A DNA stretch of 64,000 nucleotides, from the NCBI GenBank assembly GCA_048380335.1, contig DBFCCI010000006.1:1-64000 (forward strand), written 5' to 3'. A program made the translations under genes and the position numbers. Positions 7,997 through 16,039 of this stretch are shown here, one piece after another. The stretch is from Lachnospira sp900551945 (GTDB taxonomy: Bacteria; Bacillota; Clostridia; Lachnospirales; Lachnospiraceae). The stretch's first letter is position 1. The number at the start of each line of letters is the position of its first letter. The notes beneath the pieces are model-generated. The model was not told the DNA's origin, did no database searches, and saw only the letters and a program-made list of their open reading frames with translations.

Positions 7997-8769
7997 CAGA
8001 CCCATATAAAATTCTTGGAGTATCACCAGATGCTTCAGAAGATGAGATAAAAAAAGCATATAGAAAGCTTAGCAGACAATATCACCCGGATGCTAATATA
8101 AATAATCCTAATAAAGCGCAGGCAGAAGAAATGTTTAAGACGGTACAGCAGGCTTATAACCAGATTATGAAGGAACGTCAAGGCGGTTATAATCAGGGAT
8201 ATGGTCAAGGTGGATATTATCAGAATTCTAACGGTGGCTATGGTTATGATGGAGATAATCAAAATCGTGGTCAAGGCGGAGATTTTGGTGGCTTCTGGGG
8301 CTTTGGAGGTCCGTTTGGCTTTGGCGGATATTACAGTGGTTCTCAAGGTGGTTTTGGAGAACCTAATATGGGCAATGACCCAACAAGTGTTCATTTAAAA
8401 GCTGCATATAATTATATAAGAAATGGAAGTTTTGACGAAGCTATTAATGTGCTTAATGGAATTGATGACAGAGATGCTAGGTGGTATTTTTATGCGGCAC
8501 AGGCACATTCTGGTAAGGGTAATCAAGCAACTGCGATAGAATTTGCAACAAAGGCTGTTCAGATGGACCCAGATAATCAGATGTATCAAAACCTTTACAG
8601 AACGCTTCAAAGTGGTGGGCAGTGGTATGCTAATATGGGACAACAATATGGAAGAACGCCTGCAAGTTCTGGGAATTTCTGTTTAAGACTTATACTGCTT
8701 AATCTTATATGTAATTTATGTTGTGGTGGCGGTGGTCTTTGCTGTGGGGGGAATAGGTATTATTATTAG
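7993..8769 (+). CDS. DnaJ-domain/TPR protein with cysteine-rich C-terminus
   Basis: A 258-residue protein with a GTG start overlapping the upstream stop. Residues 1-62 form a J domain with YHPD, which would stimulate an Hsp70 (DnaK). A glycine/tyrosine/asparagine-rich linker (about 65-130) follows, then a helical repeat region with TPR character (about 132-205), then a short hydrophobic segment with CCGGGGLCCGG near the end. It lacks the zinc-finger and substrate domains of true DnaJ, so it is a specialised co-chaperone. The hydrophobic end suggests membrane attachment (inference). It pairs with the DUF5685 gene. Confidence 0.85.
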   Translation: MTDPYKILGVSPDASEDEIKKAYRKLSRQYHPDANINNPNKAQAEEMFKTVQQAYNQIMKERQGGYNQGYGQGGYYQNSNGGYGYDGDNQNRGQGGDFGGFWGFGGPFGFGGYYSGSQGGFGEPNMGNDPTSVHLKAAYNYIRNGSFDEAINVLNGIDDRDARWYFYAAQAHSGKGNQATAIEFATKAVQMDPDNQMYQNLYRTLQSGGQWYANMGQQYGRTPASSGNFCLRLILLNLICNLCCGGGGLCCGGNRYYY

Positions 8770-8784
8770 ATTGGTTGATAACGG

Positions 8785-8819
8785 GCGGAAAAATGGTATG
8801 GCATTTTTCCTTTTTTTGC
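8785..8819 (+). terminator. Rho-independent terminator after DnaJ-like gene
   Basis: GGAAAAATG pairs with CATTTTTCC and is followed by a run of T. It lies between convergent genes. Confidence 0.75.
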
Positions 8820-8967
8820 TTGAACGACACGCAAGGCTATGGTTACATAATGTTTCAACTGGTGTTGAGATGGCTTGAGAAACTCACAAAGAGTTTTTAA
8901 ATAGTTTGCCATTCATGCTTAAGTCCAATAATACTACTATGTTTATTGATGGAGAGTGGGATATTAT

Positions 8968-10785
8968 TTAGTAGTTGGCTATCCATTGGTCAAGGCGTTC
9001 GTTTAGGGTGTCGAAGGTTACAGGGCCTAAGTCCATTATGAATTTGTGAAATTCTTTGAGGTTGAACTTATCACCAAGACGACTTTGTGCTGTTTCTTTT
9101 AATTCAGAAAAGCCGATATATCCAAGAACATATTTACAATAATTGGCAGGCTCGGATACTATTGAGTTGAAAATGGTTTTGGCAACGGTGCTGTCGAAGC
9201 CGTAATCGGAAAGAAAGCTTGCTGTGTTACTTTCGTCCCAGCCATAATAGTTAATACCGATATCCATTTTTGCATAAAGGCAGAGTATTGTAGCATAGTT
9301 AGCGGCGGCTAACGAGTTTAATTTGTCATTGCCTGTATTTGCATAAGAATAGGAATGTAATTCGCAATAAGTTGCCCAACCTTCAATGAAGCCATTTGGC
9401 TGTAATATAAATCGTATCGGATTAGGATTACTTGCTGTAAAGTATGTCATTTGGTACATGTGACCGGGATAACCTTCGTGTGCCATTGTTGCGTAAAGAG
9501 TATTGCTATCGGACTCACTAGGATTGATATATATTGAATTGACAGATATATTATCAAGCTGAGGTGTAAAATACATAGCAGGACTTGCATAGTCTTTTAA
9601 GGAGTCGGATATATAGTTTATTGTGCAATCAACATCTGGTGCATCTGGAAAATCCTCTTTTATTTTATTTTTTAAATCGCTAATAATGTGGGCAGGGTTT
9701 GATATGCCAAAGCTAAAGCTTTCAAAAGCTGTTGAAAGTGTAGGCTCGTTGACAAGGAGTTTTTGCATGGCTATCAAATTTTTCTTTAAATATTTATCTG
9801 CAAGGGCATTTAATTCTTCAACAGACTTTGACCAGCCGAGATTATATTTTAAAAGGTATTCAAAGTATTTATCACCATTAGGATAATTTTTAAGACCGCC
9901 TTTGTAAATATTGCTTCCAAGTAAGCTATTAAGCCCGTCAATAAGTATGTTGTATCCTTTTACTAAATGTTCTTGTATAGCTGATAAATTTTGTTTTTTG
10001 TATTCTGCCTTTTGCTCGTCAGATATATTGTTAAGTGAGTTTAATCTTTCATCAAATGTAGTGATTAAAAATCCGCTGTCTACACTTTGTACGAATGTTT
10101 GACATTGAGTTATAATTTCATTTGCAAGTTCATCCTGCATAAAATATCCTGCTTTGCTTCTTAGTGTTTCATAATCGACAATATTTTGGAAAAATCTATC
10201 AGTATCACACATAAGTGTTATATATTCTGTTATATCTTTTTCTTCTTCAAAAGAGTATTCAGCAAATATTAATGGTAGCTGAACTTGTATGCCTATTGTT
10301 GTTGAAAGTTGTGTATTAAAAAGATATAAGTCGGAGTATTCAAGCTGTGTTTCTAAATATCTTTTAAGCTCATCGTATGTTATTTGCTGTGATTGTGATA
10401 GTGAACTCCTATCAAAAGTTAAAAGCTCGTTTAAAGCTTCGGTTATATCATTAACTGAGTCAAGTTCTTCTAGGTCGATACTTCCTAAAGTAACTTCGTA
10501 GTCATCAATTCCGTAATCTTTAGGGTGTTCTAGTAGTGAATGTAGTGTTACTGTGTCAGAAGTTACGGAGTTACAAAAAAGGTCATTTGTATAGTTGTTA
10601 AAGGCTTCGTTGTCAGCTAAAGCATAATCTATTGTACTTGTTTGGGCGTTGTTGTTTTTTGTATTGTTGGAATTGTTATCAGATAAAAATGGAGTTGAAC
10701 AGCCGCTAGTTACGGTGATTATTATTATACATAGTAGTATGTATATGTAGTGGCTTAAGATTTTGTGTAGTCTTTGTTGTTTCAT
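8968..10785 (-). CDS. DUF885 family lipoprotein, putative zinc peptidase
   Basis: A 605-residue protein with a basic N-terminus, a hydrophobic stretch and the lipobox TSGC (Cys near residue 29), so it should be a membrane-anchored lipoprotein on the outer face. The catalytic part has HEGYPGH (near residue 440) and the downstream EGWATYCE helix, the HExxxGH zinc pattern typical of DUF885 proteins, which are related to thermolysin-like/M32 peptidases. A perfect AAAGGAGGAACT site precedes the ATG. Length is normal for the family. The substrate is unknown. It is a single gene, convergent with the DnaJ-like gene. Confidence 0.88.
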   Translation of the reverse strand: MKQQRLHKILSHYIYILLCIIIITVTSGCSTPFLSDNNSNNTKNNNAQTSTIDYALADNEAFNNYTNDLFCNSVTSDTVTLHSLLEHPKDYGIDDYEVTLGSIDLEELDSVNDITEALNELLTFDRSSLSQSQQITYDELKRYLETQLEYSDLYLFNTQLSTTIGIQVQLPLIFAEYSFEEEKDITEYITLMCDTDRFFQNIVDYETLRSKAGYFMQDELANEIITQCQTFVQSVDSGFLITTFDERLNSLNNISDEQKAEYKKQNLSAIQEHLVKGYNILIDGLNSLLGSNIYKGGLKNYPNGDKYFEYLLKYNLGWSKSVEELNALADKYLKKNLIAMQKLLVNEPTLSTAFESFSFGISNPAHIISDLKNKIKEDFPDAPDVDCTINYISDSLKDYASPAMYFTPQLDNISVNSIYINPSESDSNTLYATMAHEGYPGHMYQMTYFTASNPNPIRFILQPNGFIEGWATYCELHSYSYANTGNDKLNSLAAANYATILCLYAKMDIGINYYGWDESNTASFLSDYGFDSTVAKTIFNSIVSEPANYCKYVLGYIGFSELKETAQSRLGDKFNLKEFHKFIMDLGPVTFDTLNERLDQWIANY

Positions 10786-10899
10786 AGTTCCTCCTTTATT
10801 TGATTGAATATGTATAGTTTAGCAGATAATTTGTAATCAATAAATATTATAATTATATTAATATGATATGAATTAGGATATGTTTATAGTACTGTAGTG

Positions 10900-11123
10900 G
10901 TTTCTGTATTTTGCAAGGTTTGGCTTTAGAGAGATATCAGTCTTATATAAAACAATCACACACCAGTAAAAGTACAACTTAACAAATTTATATGCCCTCG
11001 CCAAACAAGGGTGTTTGTCGCTGTCATACAAATCTGTTAAGTTGTTCTTTGTAATGGTGCATTTTTATTGTTTTATATAAGGCTGATATCTTTTTTTTAT
11101 TTTTTTGAGCAAAATACAGAAAC
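10900..11123 (+). repeat. GATATC palindromic element, copy A (most complete)
   Basis: A 224-bp nested palindrome. The outer ends are a perfect 15-bp inverted repeat (GTTTCTGTATTTTGC at 10900-10914, its complement at 11109-11123). Inside are GATATCAG ends at 10933 and 11090, then the conserved CACCAGTAAAAGTACAA and its near-complement, then a variable stem (ACAACTTAACA paired), then an inner CAAACA/TGTTTG hairpin. No coding capacity. It lies between the DUF885 gene and metG. Confidence 0.8.
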
Positions 11124-11132
11124 TTTTGAGTT

Positions 11133-11284
11133 GTAGGGTAGCTACAAAATTGTTGGTGGAAGTTATATTTTTATTATATTATTTATATACAAGAACTAAA
11201 GGTAGGTTAAGTTGGGGATATCTACAAAAGTGTTGGTATAAGTTGTGTTTTTATTGTTTGGTTTTTATAGAGAACATAAAGGAG
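11133..11284. repeat. Imperfect 78-bp tandem duplication
   Basis: Two head-to-tail units (about 11133-11205 and 11211-11284) share TCTACAAAA/GCTACAAAA, GTTGGT, TTTTTATT and an AAAGGAG/AAAGGTAG end. It follows palindromic element copy A and precedes metG. Function unknown. Confidence 0.5.
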
Positions 11285-11410
11285 AAGTGAGTATGGGGAG
11301 TGGGATTTTGAATTTTTGTTGGATTTGTTTTAAACGTGAGATTGTTTTTTTTTGCTATTATGATATACTAAAGGAATAAAATTTATTAATAGATAATCGG
11401 AGGATATACA

Positions 11411-13417
11411 ATGCCACAGAATAAAGGACCATTTTATATGACAACAGCTATTGCCTATACATCGGGCAAGCCACATATTGGTAATACTTATGAAATCGTG
11501 CTTGCAGACAGTATTGCACGTTTTAAAAGACAGCAGGGATTTGATGTGCGTTTTCAGACGGGTACTGATGAGCATGGTCAAAAGATTGAGTTGAAGGCGC
11601 AGGAAGCTGGAATTACACCAAAGGAATTTGTTGACAATGTATCTACAGAAATTAAGAGAATTTGGGACTTAATGAACACTTCTTATGACAAGTTTATAAG
11701 AACTACTGATGATTACCACGAAAAGCAGGTTCAGAAGATTTTTAAGAAGTTATATGATAAAGGAGATATCTATAAGGGACATTATGAGGGTATGTATTGT
11801 ACTCCTTGTGAATCTTTCTTTACAGCTTCACAGCTTGTAGATGGAAAATGCCCTGACTGTGGAAGACCTTGTCAGCCAGCTAAGGAAGAAGCTTATTTCT
11901 TTAAAATGAGTAAATATGCTGACAAGCTTATTAAGCATATTGAAGAACACCCTGAATTTATACAGCCAGAGTCAAGAAAGAATGAAATGATGAACAACTT
12001 TTTAAAGGCTGGACTTCAAGACCTTTGCGTGTCAAGAACATCATTTAAGTGGGGAATACCAGTTGATTTTGATGACAGACATGTAGTTTATGTGTGGATT
12101 GACGCACTTAGCAACTATATTACAGGCTTAGGCTATGATGTGGATGGCAATAACGATGAATTATTCAATAAGTATTGGCCTGCCGACATTCACCTTATTG
12201 GTAAGGATATATTAAGATTTCATACAATCTATTGGCCTATTATGCTTATGGCTCTTGATTTACCACTTCCAAAGCAGGTATTTGGTCACCCTTGGTTATT
12301 ACAGGGCGATGGTAAGATGAGTAAGTCTAAGGGAAATGTAATCTATGCCGATGACCTCGTTGATATGTTTGGCGTTGATGCCGTAAGATACTTTGTACTT
12401 CACGAAATGCCATTTGAAAATGATGGTGTTATTACTTGGGAGCTTCTCGTTGAAAGAATGAACTCTGAGCTTGCTAACACACTTGGTAATCTTGTAAATA
12501 GAACTATTGCTATGACAAATAAGTATTTTGGTGGCGTAGTTAATAAAACTGGTGTTACAAGTGAGGGCGCAGGTGTTGACGAGTCAGGTGCAAGCCTTGA
12601 CTTTGATGCAGATTTAAAGGCTGTAGTTACAGCTACAAAGCAAAAGGTTGAAGACAAGATGGCTACACTTCACGTTGCTGACGCTATGACAGAGATATTT
12701 ACATTATTTAAGAGATGTAATAAGTATATTGATGAAACAATGCCTTGGGCTTTAGCAAAGGATGAAGCTAAAAAGGACAGACTTTCAGAAGTGTTATACA
12801 ACCTTGTTGAAAGTATTACAATTGGAGCTAATCTTTTAATACCATATATGCCAGAAACAGCAGAAAAGATATTTGCACAGCTTTATCCTACTGCACCAAA
12901 GACAGGTGAACGTGATATGGACGACCTTGACAAGTTTGGTTTAAGAGAAAATGGTTTAAATGTAACAGACAAGCCAGAAATTCTTTTTGCAAGACTTGAC
13001 CTTGAAGAAGTGTTAAAGAAAGCCGAAGAAATTCAAGAAGCTCAAAGAAAGGCAGCAGGCGGTGTAAAGTATCCAGAAGTTGAGAAAAAGCCAGAGATTA
13101 CAATAGATGATTTTGACAAGGTGCAAATTCAAGTGGGTGAAGTATTAAAGTGTGAGCCAGTAAAGAAAGCTAAGAAGCTTCTTGTATCACAGATAAGAGT
13201 TGGAGATGAAGTAAGACAGATTGTATCTGGCATTGCTAACTACTACAAGCCAGAAGACATGGTTGGTAAAAAGGTAGCTGTTATTACTAACTTAAAGCCA
13301 TGTAAGCTTTGTGGTGTAGAGTCACAAGGCATGATACTTGCAGCTAGTGATGATGAAGGTAACTTATCAGTACTTACAACAGATAAGGATATTATTGCTG
13401 GTAGCGAAATAAAATAA
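11411..13417 (+). CDS. metG: Methionyl-tRNA synthetase
   Basis: Charges tRNA-Met in the cytoplasm. The 668-residue protein has the class I signatures HIGN (22-25) and KMSKS (about 302), a zinc knuckle with two CxxC pairs (about 130-155), an anticodon-binding helical domain, and a C-terminal OB-fold tRNA-binding domain (about 560-668, FDKVQIQVGEVL) found in dimeric MetRS. A GGAGG site precedes the ATG. It is monocistronic as far as visible, with a hairpin terminator after it. Confidence 0.97.
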   Translation: MPQNKGPFYMTTAIAYTSGKPHIGNTYEIVLADSIARFKRQQGFDVRFQTGTDEHGQKIELKAQEAGITPKEFVDNVSTEIKRIWDLMNTSYDKFIRTTDDYHEKQVQKIFKKLYDKGDIYKGHYEGMYCTPCESFFTASQLVDGKCPDCGRPCQPAKEEAYFFKMSKYADKLIKHIEEHPEFIQPESRKNEMMNNFLKAGLQDLCVSRTSFKWGIPVDFDDRHVVYVWIDALSNYITGLGYDVDGNNDELFNKYWPADIHLIGKDILRFHTIYWPIMLMALDLPLPKQVFGHPWLLQGDGKMSKSKGNVIYADDLVDMFGVDAVRYFVLHEMPFENDGVITWELLVERMNSELANTLGNLVNRTIAMTNKYFGGVVNKTGVTSEGAGVDESGASLDFDADLKAVVTATKQKVEDKMATLHVADAMTEIFTLFKRCNKYIDETMPWALAKDEAKKDRLSEVLYNLVESITIGANLLIPYMPETAEKIFAQLYPTAPKTGERDMDDLDKFGLRENGLNVTDKPEILFARLDLEEVLKKAEEIQEAQRKAAGGVKYPEVEKKPEITIDDFDKVQIQVGEVLKCEPVKKAKKLLVSQIRVGDEVRQIVSGIANYYKPEDMVGKKVAVITNLKPCKLCGVESQGMILAASDDEGNLSVLTTDKDIIAGSEIK

Positions 13418-13452
13418 TAATAAATATTTTTCATAAAAAATAAAGCTTAGGT

Positions 13453-13507
13453 AGAATAAGCGCAAAGTGATATTTTAATATTATTTTGCGTTTGTTCTAC
13501 TTTTTTA
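13453..13507 (+). terminator. Terminator after metG
   Basis: GTAGAATAAGCGCAAA pairs with TTTGCGTTTGTTCTAC and is followed by TTTTTT. Confidence 0.8.
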
Positions 13508-13533
13508 TATTTGTTTTATTCAAGCCAAATTAT

Positions 13534-13634
13534 GTTAATTACAATCCTAATGTTGACTTAATCTGACCTTAGATTTAAAATAAATATAAGTATACATATA
13601 ATATATTTTAAAGTATGGTTAAGTCGTAATTAAC
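13534..13634. promoter_or_regulatory. Upstream region of the XrtG locus with split inverted repeat
   Basis: GTTAATTAC at 13534 and GACTTAA at 13555 on the left are complemented by a joined TTAAGTCGTAATTAAC at 13619-13634. A TATAAT occurs at about 13597-13602 between the arms, without a clear matching -35. The symmetry suggests a regulator site, unproven. Confidence 0.35.
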
Positions 13635-13682
13635 AATGTTAATACACAATAATGTTAAAAAACTACATTGGGAGGTTTTACT

Positions 13683-15437
13683 ATGAGAGTGAACTATAAG
13701 AAATTAGCGACAACGGTAGGTATGTCATTACTTCTTACAGCATCTCCAATAGCAGCATTTTCAGGAACGATAAATAATGGACAAAGTAACATAAGCGGTA
13801 AAGTGCTTAATGCAGTAGATATATCTACACTTAAAAATAATAACAAAGTAACAGCTACAGATATTGTATTAGACAACGATTTGACAGATTGGAGCAATGT
13901 AACACAAAGAGTATCAACGGTACAAGGCGTAAATTTATGGAAAGTTGCAATCTCATCAGATTATTCAACACTTTATTTCTGTTATGAAGGAATGTCATCT
14001 TCTGAGTGGGATTATAACTATGCAGGACAGAATAAAATAAATATACAATATAAGAACGGAGTAAATGATGCTTCAAGTGCCATACAATTTGCAGCATGGA
14101 GCGGAACAGCAATTGCAAAAAATGCTTGGTATGGTGATATTACTGGGGCAGAAGCAGTAACATTAAATGAAGCACATGGTAATACACAAGGTCCTTATGT
14201 ACTTGAGTCGGCTATTCCTATGGACTTCTTTGCAAATGGTGATTTTACAATTACATTTGCAGGAACAACTGTTGATATAACACAAGTTGAAGTACTTGAT
14301 GGAAATGGCTCAGGTGAAGAAGAAACAGGTGAAGCTGTATATAATGGAATTACAATAGACGGTACTTTTTCAGATTGGGCAGCAGTAACTAAGTATGAAG
14401 CAGGTTGCCCTAATGAAGCGCATAGTGATTGTATAAATGAAGCCGCTATGGTTTTTGACGGAGATTACGTTTACATATATATCAAAGATGGAAAAGGTGG
14501 AAGTGCATTTGGCGCAGGCTCACATTCTAATGGTCAGTATTCAATTAAAACAGACTTAGGTAATGAACTTGTATTTCAGCTTATACAAGATGGTGGTATT
14601 AATGGAGTTGAAGGAGCAGAGTGTATTCATATAGGAAGACAGTGGGAGATTTCAATTCCAAAGGCTGTCCTTCCTTTTTATAATAAGACTATTTCCTTTG
14701 GTCTTTATCTTACGGAGCCATTTATCACAGATGTAGCCAATCTTGTTGATGAAGGCCCAGAACAAGATATAAGTAGTGATGGTATAGAATACGATGGTTT
14801 GTATGGTGATTGGAATATGTATCCACATACAACAATTCAATATGCAACGGCAGGTACACATTATCAGATGGTAGATGCTAAGGCGGCGTTAGCTTGTAAT
14901 GGAAGAACTCTTTTAGGTCATGTAGTTACTACAATGCCAGCACATTTAAAACAAGCTAATTTTGGATTTACACAAGGAATAACTATAATGTTCAATGGAG
15001 ATGAGAGTCAAGTATTTTATCCTCGTAATGAGTTTGTAGATAGTGATGGTAATATTAATTGGAACTCTCAAAAAAGCGGATTAAGTGAAGGCACTTATGA
15101 GTATTATCTTTTCTCAACAGACGCATGGCATACTTCAGAAAATATTAACAATACCAATGAATTTGATAATTGGTATGGAAAGATGATTATAACAGTAGGA
15201 GCTAATAAAGACGAGTGTGAGTTTTATCTTGACCTTGAAAAGATAGCTAATAAGTTAGGCTGTGATGCAAGTGATTTTAAGAGAATAGATGCAAATTTTA
15301 GCAATCTAGGATATGAATGGGTTACTACAGCAGGTGCTTCGTCTGGTGCTTGGTTAGGACTTGGTATATGTATACTTGCAACAGGTGGAGTATTAGTTCG
15401 TCAAAGTAAGAAGAATAAAGAGCAGGTACAAGAATGA
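13683..15437 (+). CDS. Firmicu-CTERM surface protein, XrtG exosortase substrate
   Basis: A 584-residue secreted protein. It has a classic signal peptide (residues 1-27, cleavage near AAFSG). The C-terminus has a small/Gly-rich lead, a hydrophobic stretch (AWLGLGICILATGGVLV) and a basic tail (RQSKKNK), which is the Firmicu-CTERM sorting pattern. The body contains three segments starting with a DxxxDW pattern (DNDLTDW near 63, IDGTFSDW near 225, YDGLYGDW near 372), resembling the starts of CBM9-like carbohydrate-binding domains. The start is the ATG at 13683 because GGGAGG sits before it; the frame extends to a TTG at 13668. The xrtG start overlaps its stop, so it is the dedicated substrate. 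Confidence 0.85.
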   Translation: MRVNYKKLATTVGMSLLLTASPIAAFSGTINNGQSNISGKVLNAVDISTLKNNNKVTATDIVLDNDLTDWSNVTQRVSTVQGVNLWKVAISSDYSTLYFCYEGMSSSEWDYNYAGQNKINIQYKNGVNDASSAIQFAAWSGTAIAKNAWYGDITGAEAVTLNEAHGNTQGPYVLESAIPMDFFANGDFTITFAGTTVDITQVEVLDGNGSGEEETGEAVYNGITIDGTFSDWAAVTKYEAGCPNEAHSDCINEAAMVFDGDYVYIYIKDGKGGSAFGAGSHSNGQYSIKTDLGNELVFQLIQDGGINGVEGAECIHIGRQWEISIPKAVLPFYNKTISFGLYLTEPFITDVANLVDEGPEQDISSDGIEYDGLYGDWNMYPHTTIQYATAGTHYQMVDAKAALACNGRTLLGHVVTTMPAHLKQANFGFTQGITIMFNGDESQVFYPRNEFVDSDGNINWNSQKSGLSEGTYEYYLFSTDAWHTSENINNTNEFDNWYGKMIITVGANKDECEFYLDLEKIANKLGCDASDFKRIDANFSNLGYEWVTTAGASSGAWLGLGICILATGGVLVRQSKKNKEQVQE

Positions 15438-16039
15438 GTCCAATTGTTATAATAGCAATTATTTTAATATGGATATATATATTGTCAGTCTTTAGCCGGG
15501 CGAAAATGCACGCCTGGAAGTTTATGTGGGGAAGTCTTGGTCTGTTTGTAATTATGATGATAACAGTTCAGCCTGTGCTTACAATGCCGCTTGCAAGATG
15601 TGTTGCTGCTCTTGCAGGCGTTGTTGGTAATATTACAGGTACATTTATAGCCTATTTTAAATACGGGATTATATTTATATCATCAGGTTTAACATCAGTA
15701 ACTTTACGAATAGATTTTGAGTGTTCTGGAATTATTGAGATTATGGCGTTTATATCATTACTTGCATTTTTTAATGTGTACAACTTTAGTGAAAAGGTAA
15801 TGGTAGGTATTGGTGGCTTTTGTTATATCATGGTATGTAATGCACTTAGAATAGTTATGATATGTCTTTCTGTATACTTCTTTGGAATGGACGCATATTA
15901 TATAGTTCATACATTTGTGGGAAGAATATTTTTCTATGTGTTAAGTGTATATCTTTATTTTTATGTGTTTACGAAGCCACAGATTATAAAAATGAAAGTG
16001 GGCAATTTTGCTTATGGCAGCAATAAAAATGTTTCTTAA
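15434..16039 (+). CDS. xrtG: Exosortase family protein XrtG
   Basis: A 201-residue integral membrane transpeptidase-like protein with about six helices. The exosortase catalytic triad is visible: C97 in ECSG, R139 in NALR, and H159 in VHTF. By analogy with exosortases it should cut the Firmicu-CTERM tail of the neighbouring protein and pass it to an acceptor, probably a glycan or lipid-linked molecule. The ATG overlaps the substrate gene stop by four bases. The glycosyltransferase gene starts inside its 3' end. The family assignment is firm; the chemistry in Gram-positives is not established. Confidence 0.9.
   Translation: MSPIVIIAIILIWIYILSVFSRAKMHAWKFMWGSLGLFVIMMITVQPVLTMPLARCVAALAGVVGNITGTFIAYFKYGIIFISSGLTSVTLRIDFECSGIIEIMAFISLLAFFNVYNFSEKVMVGIGGFCYIMVCNALRIVMICLSVYFFGMDAYYIVHTFVGRIFFYVLSVYLYFYVFTKPQIIKMKVGNFAYGSNKNVS

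Noticed and set aside
8035..8394. Minus-strand frame within the DnaJ-like gene
   Set aside because: It is the antisense of a glycine-rich coding region with a clear domain on the + strand.
11105..11290. 61-codon frame starting beside palindromic element copy A
   Set aside because: It spans the 78-bp tandem duplication and element end, has no ribosome site and looks like chance.
11293..11379. 28-codon frame with AAAGGAG before ATG, upstream of metG
   Set aside because: It runs through the likely metG promoter, has an odd composition and lies at the end of a duplicated unit. No independent support for translation.
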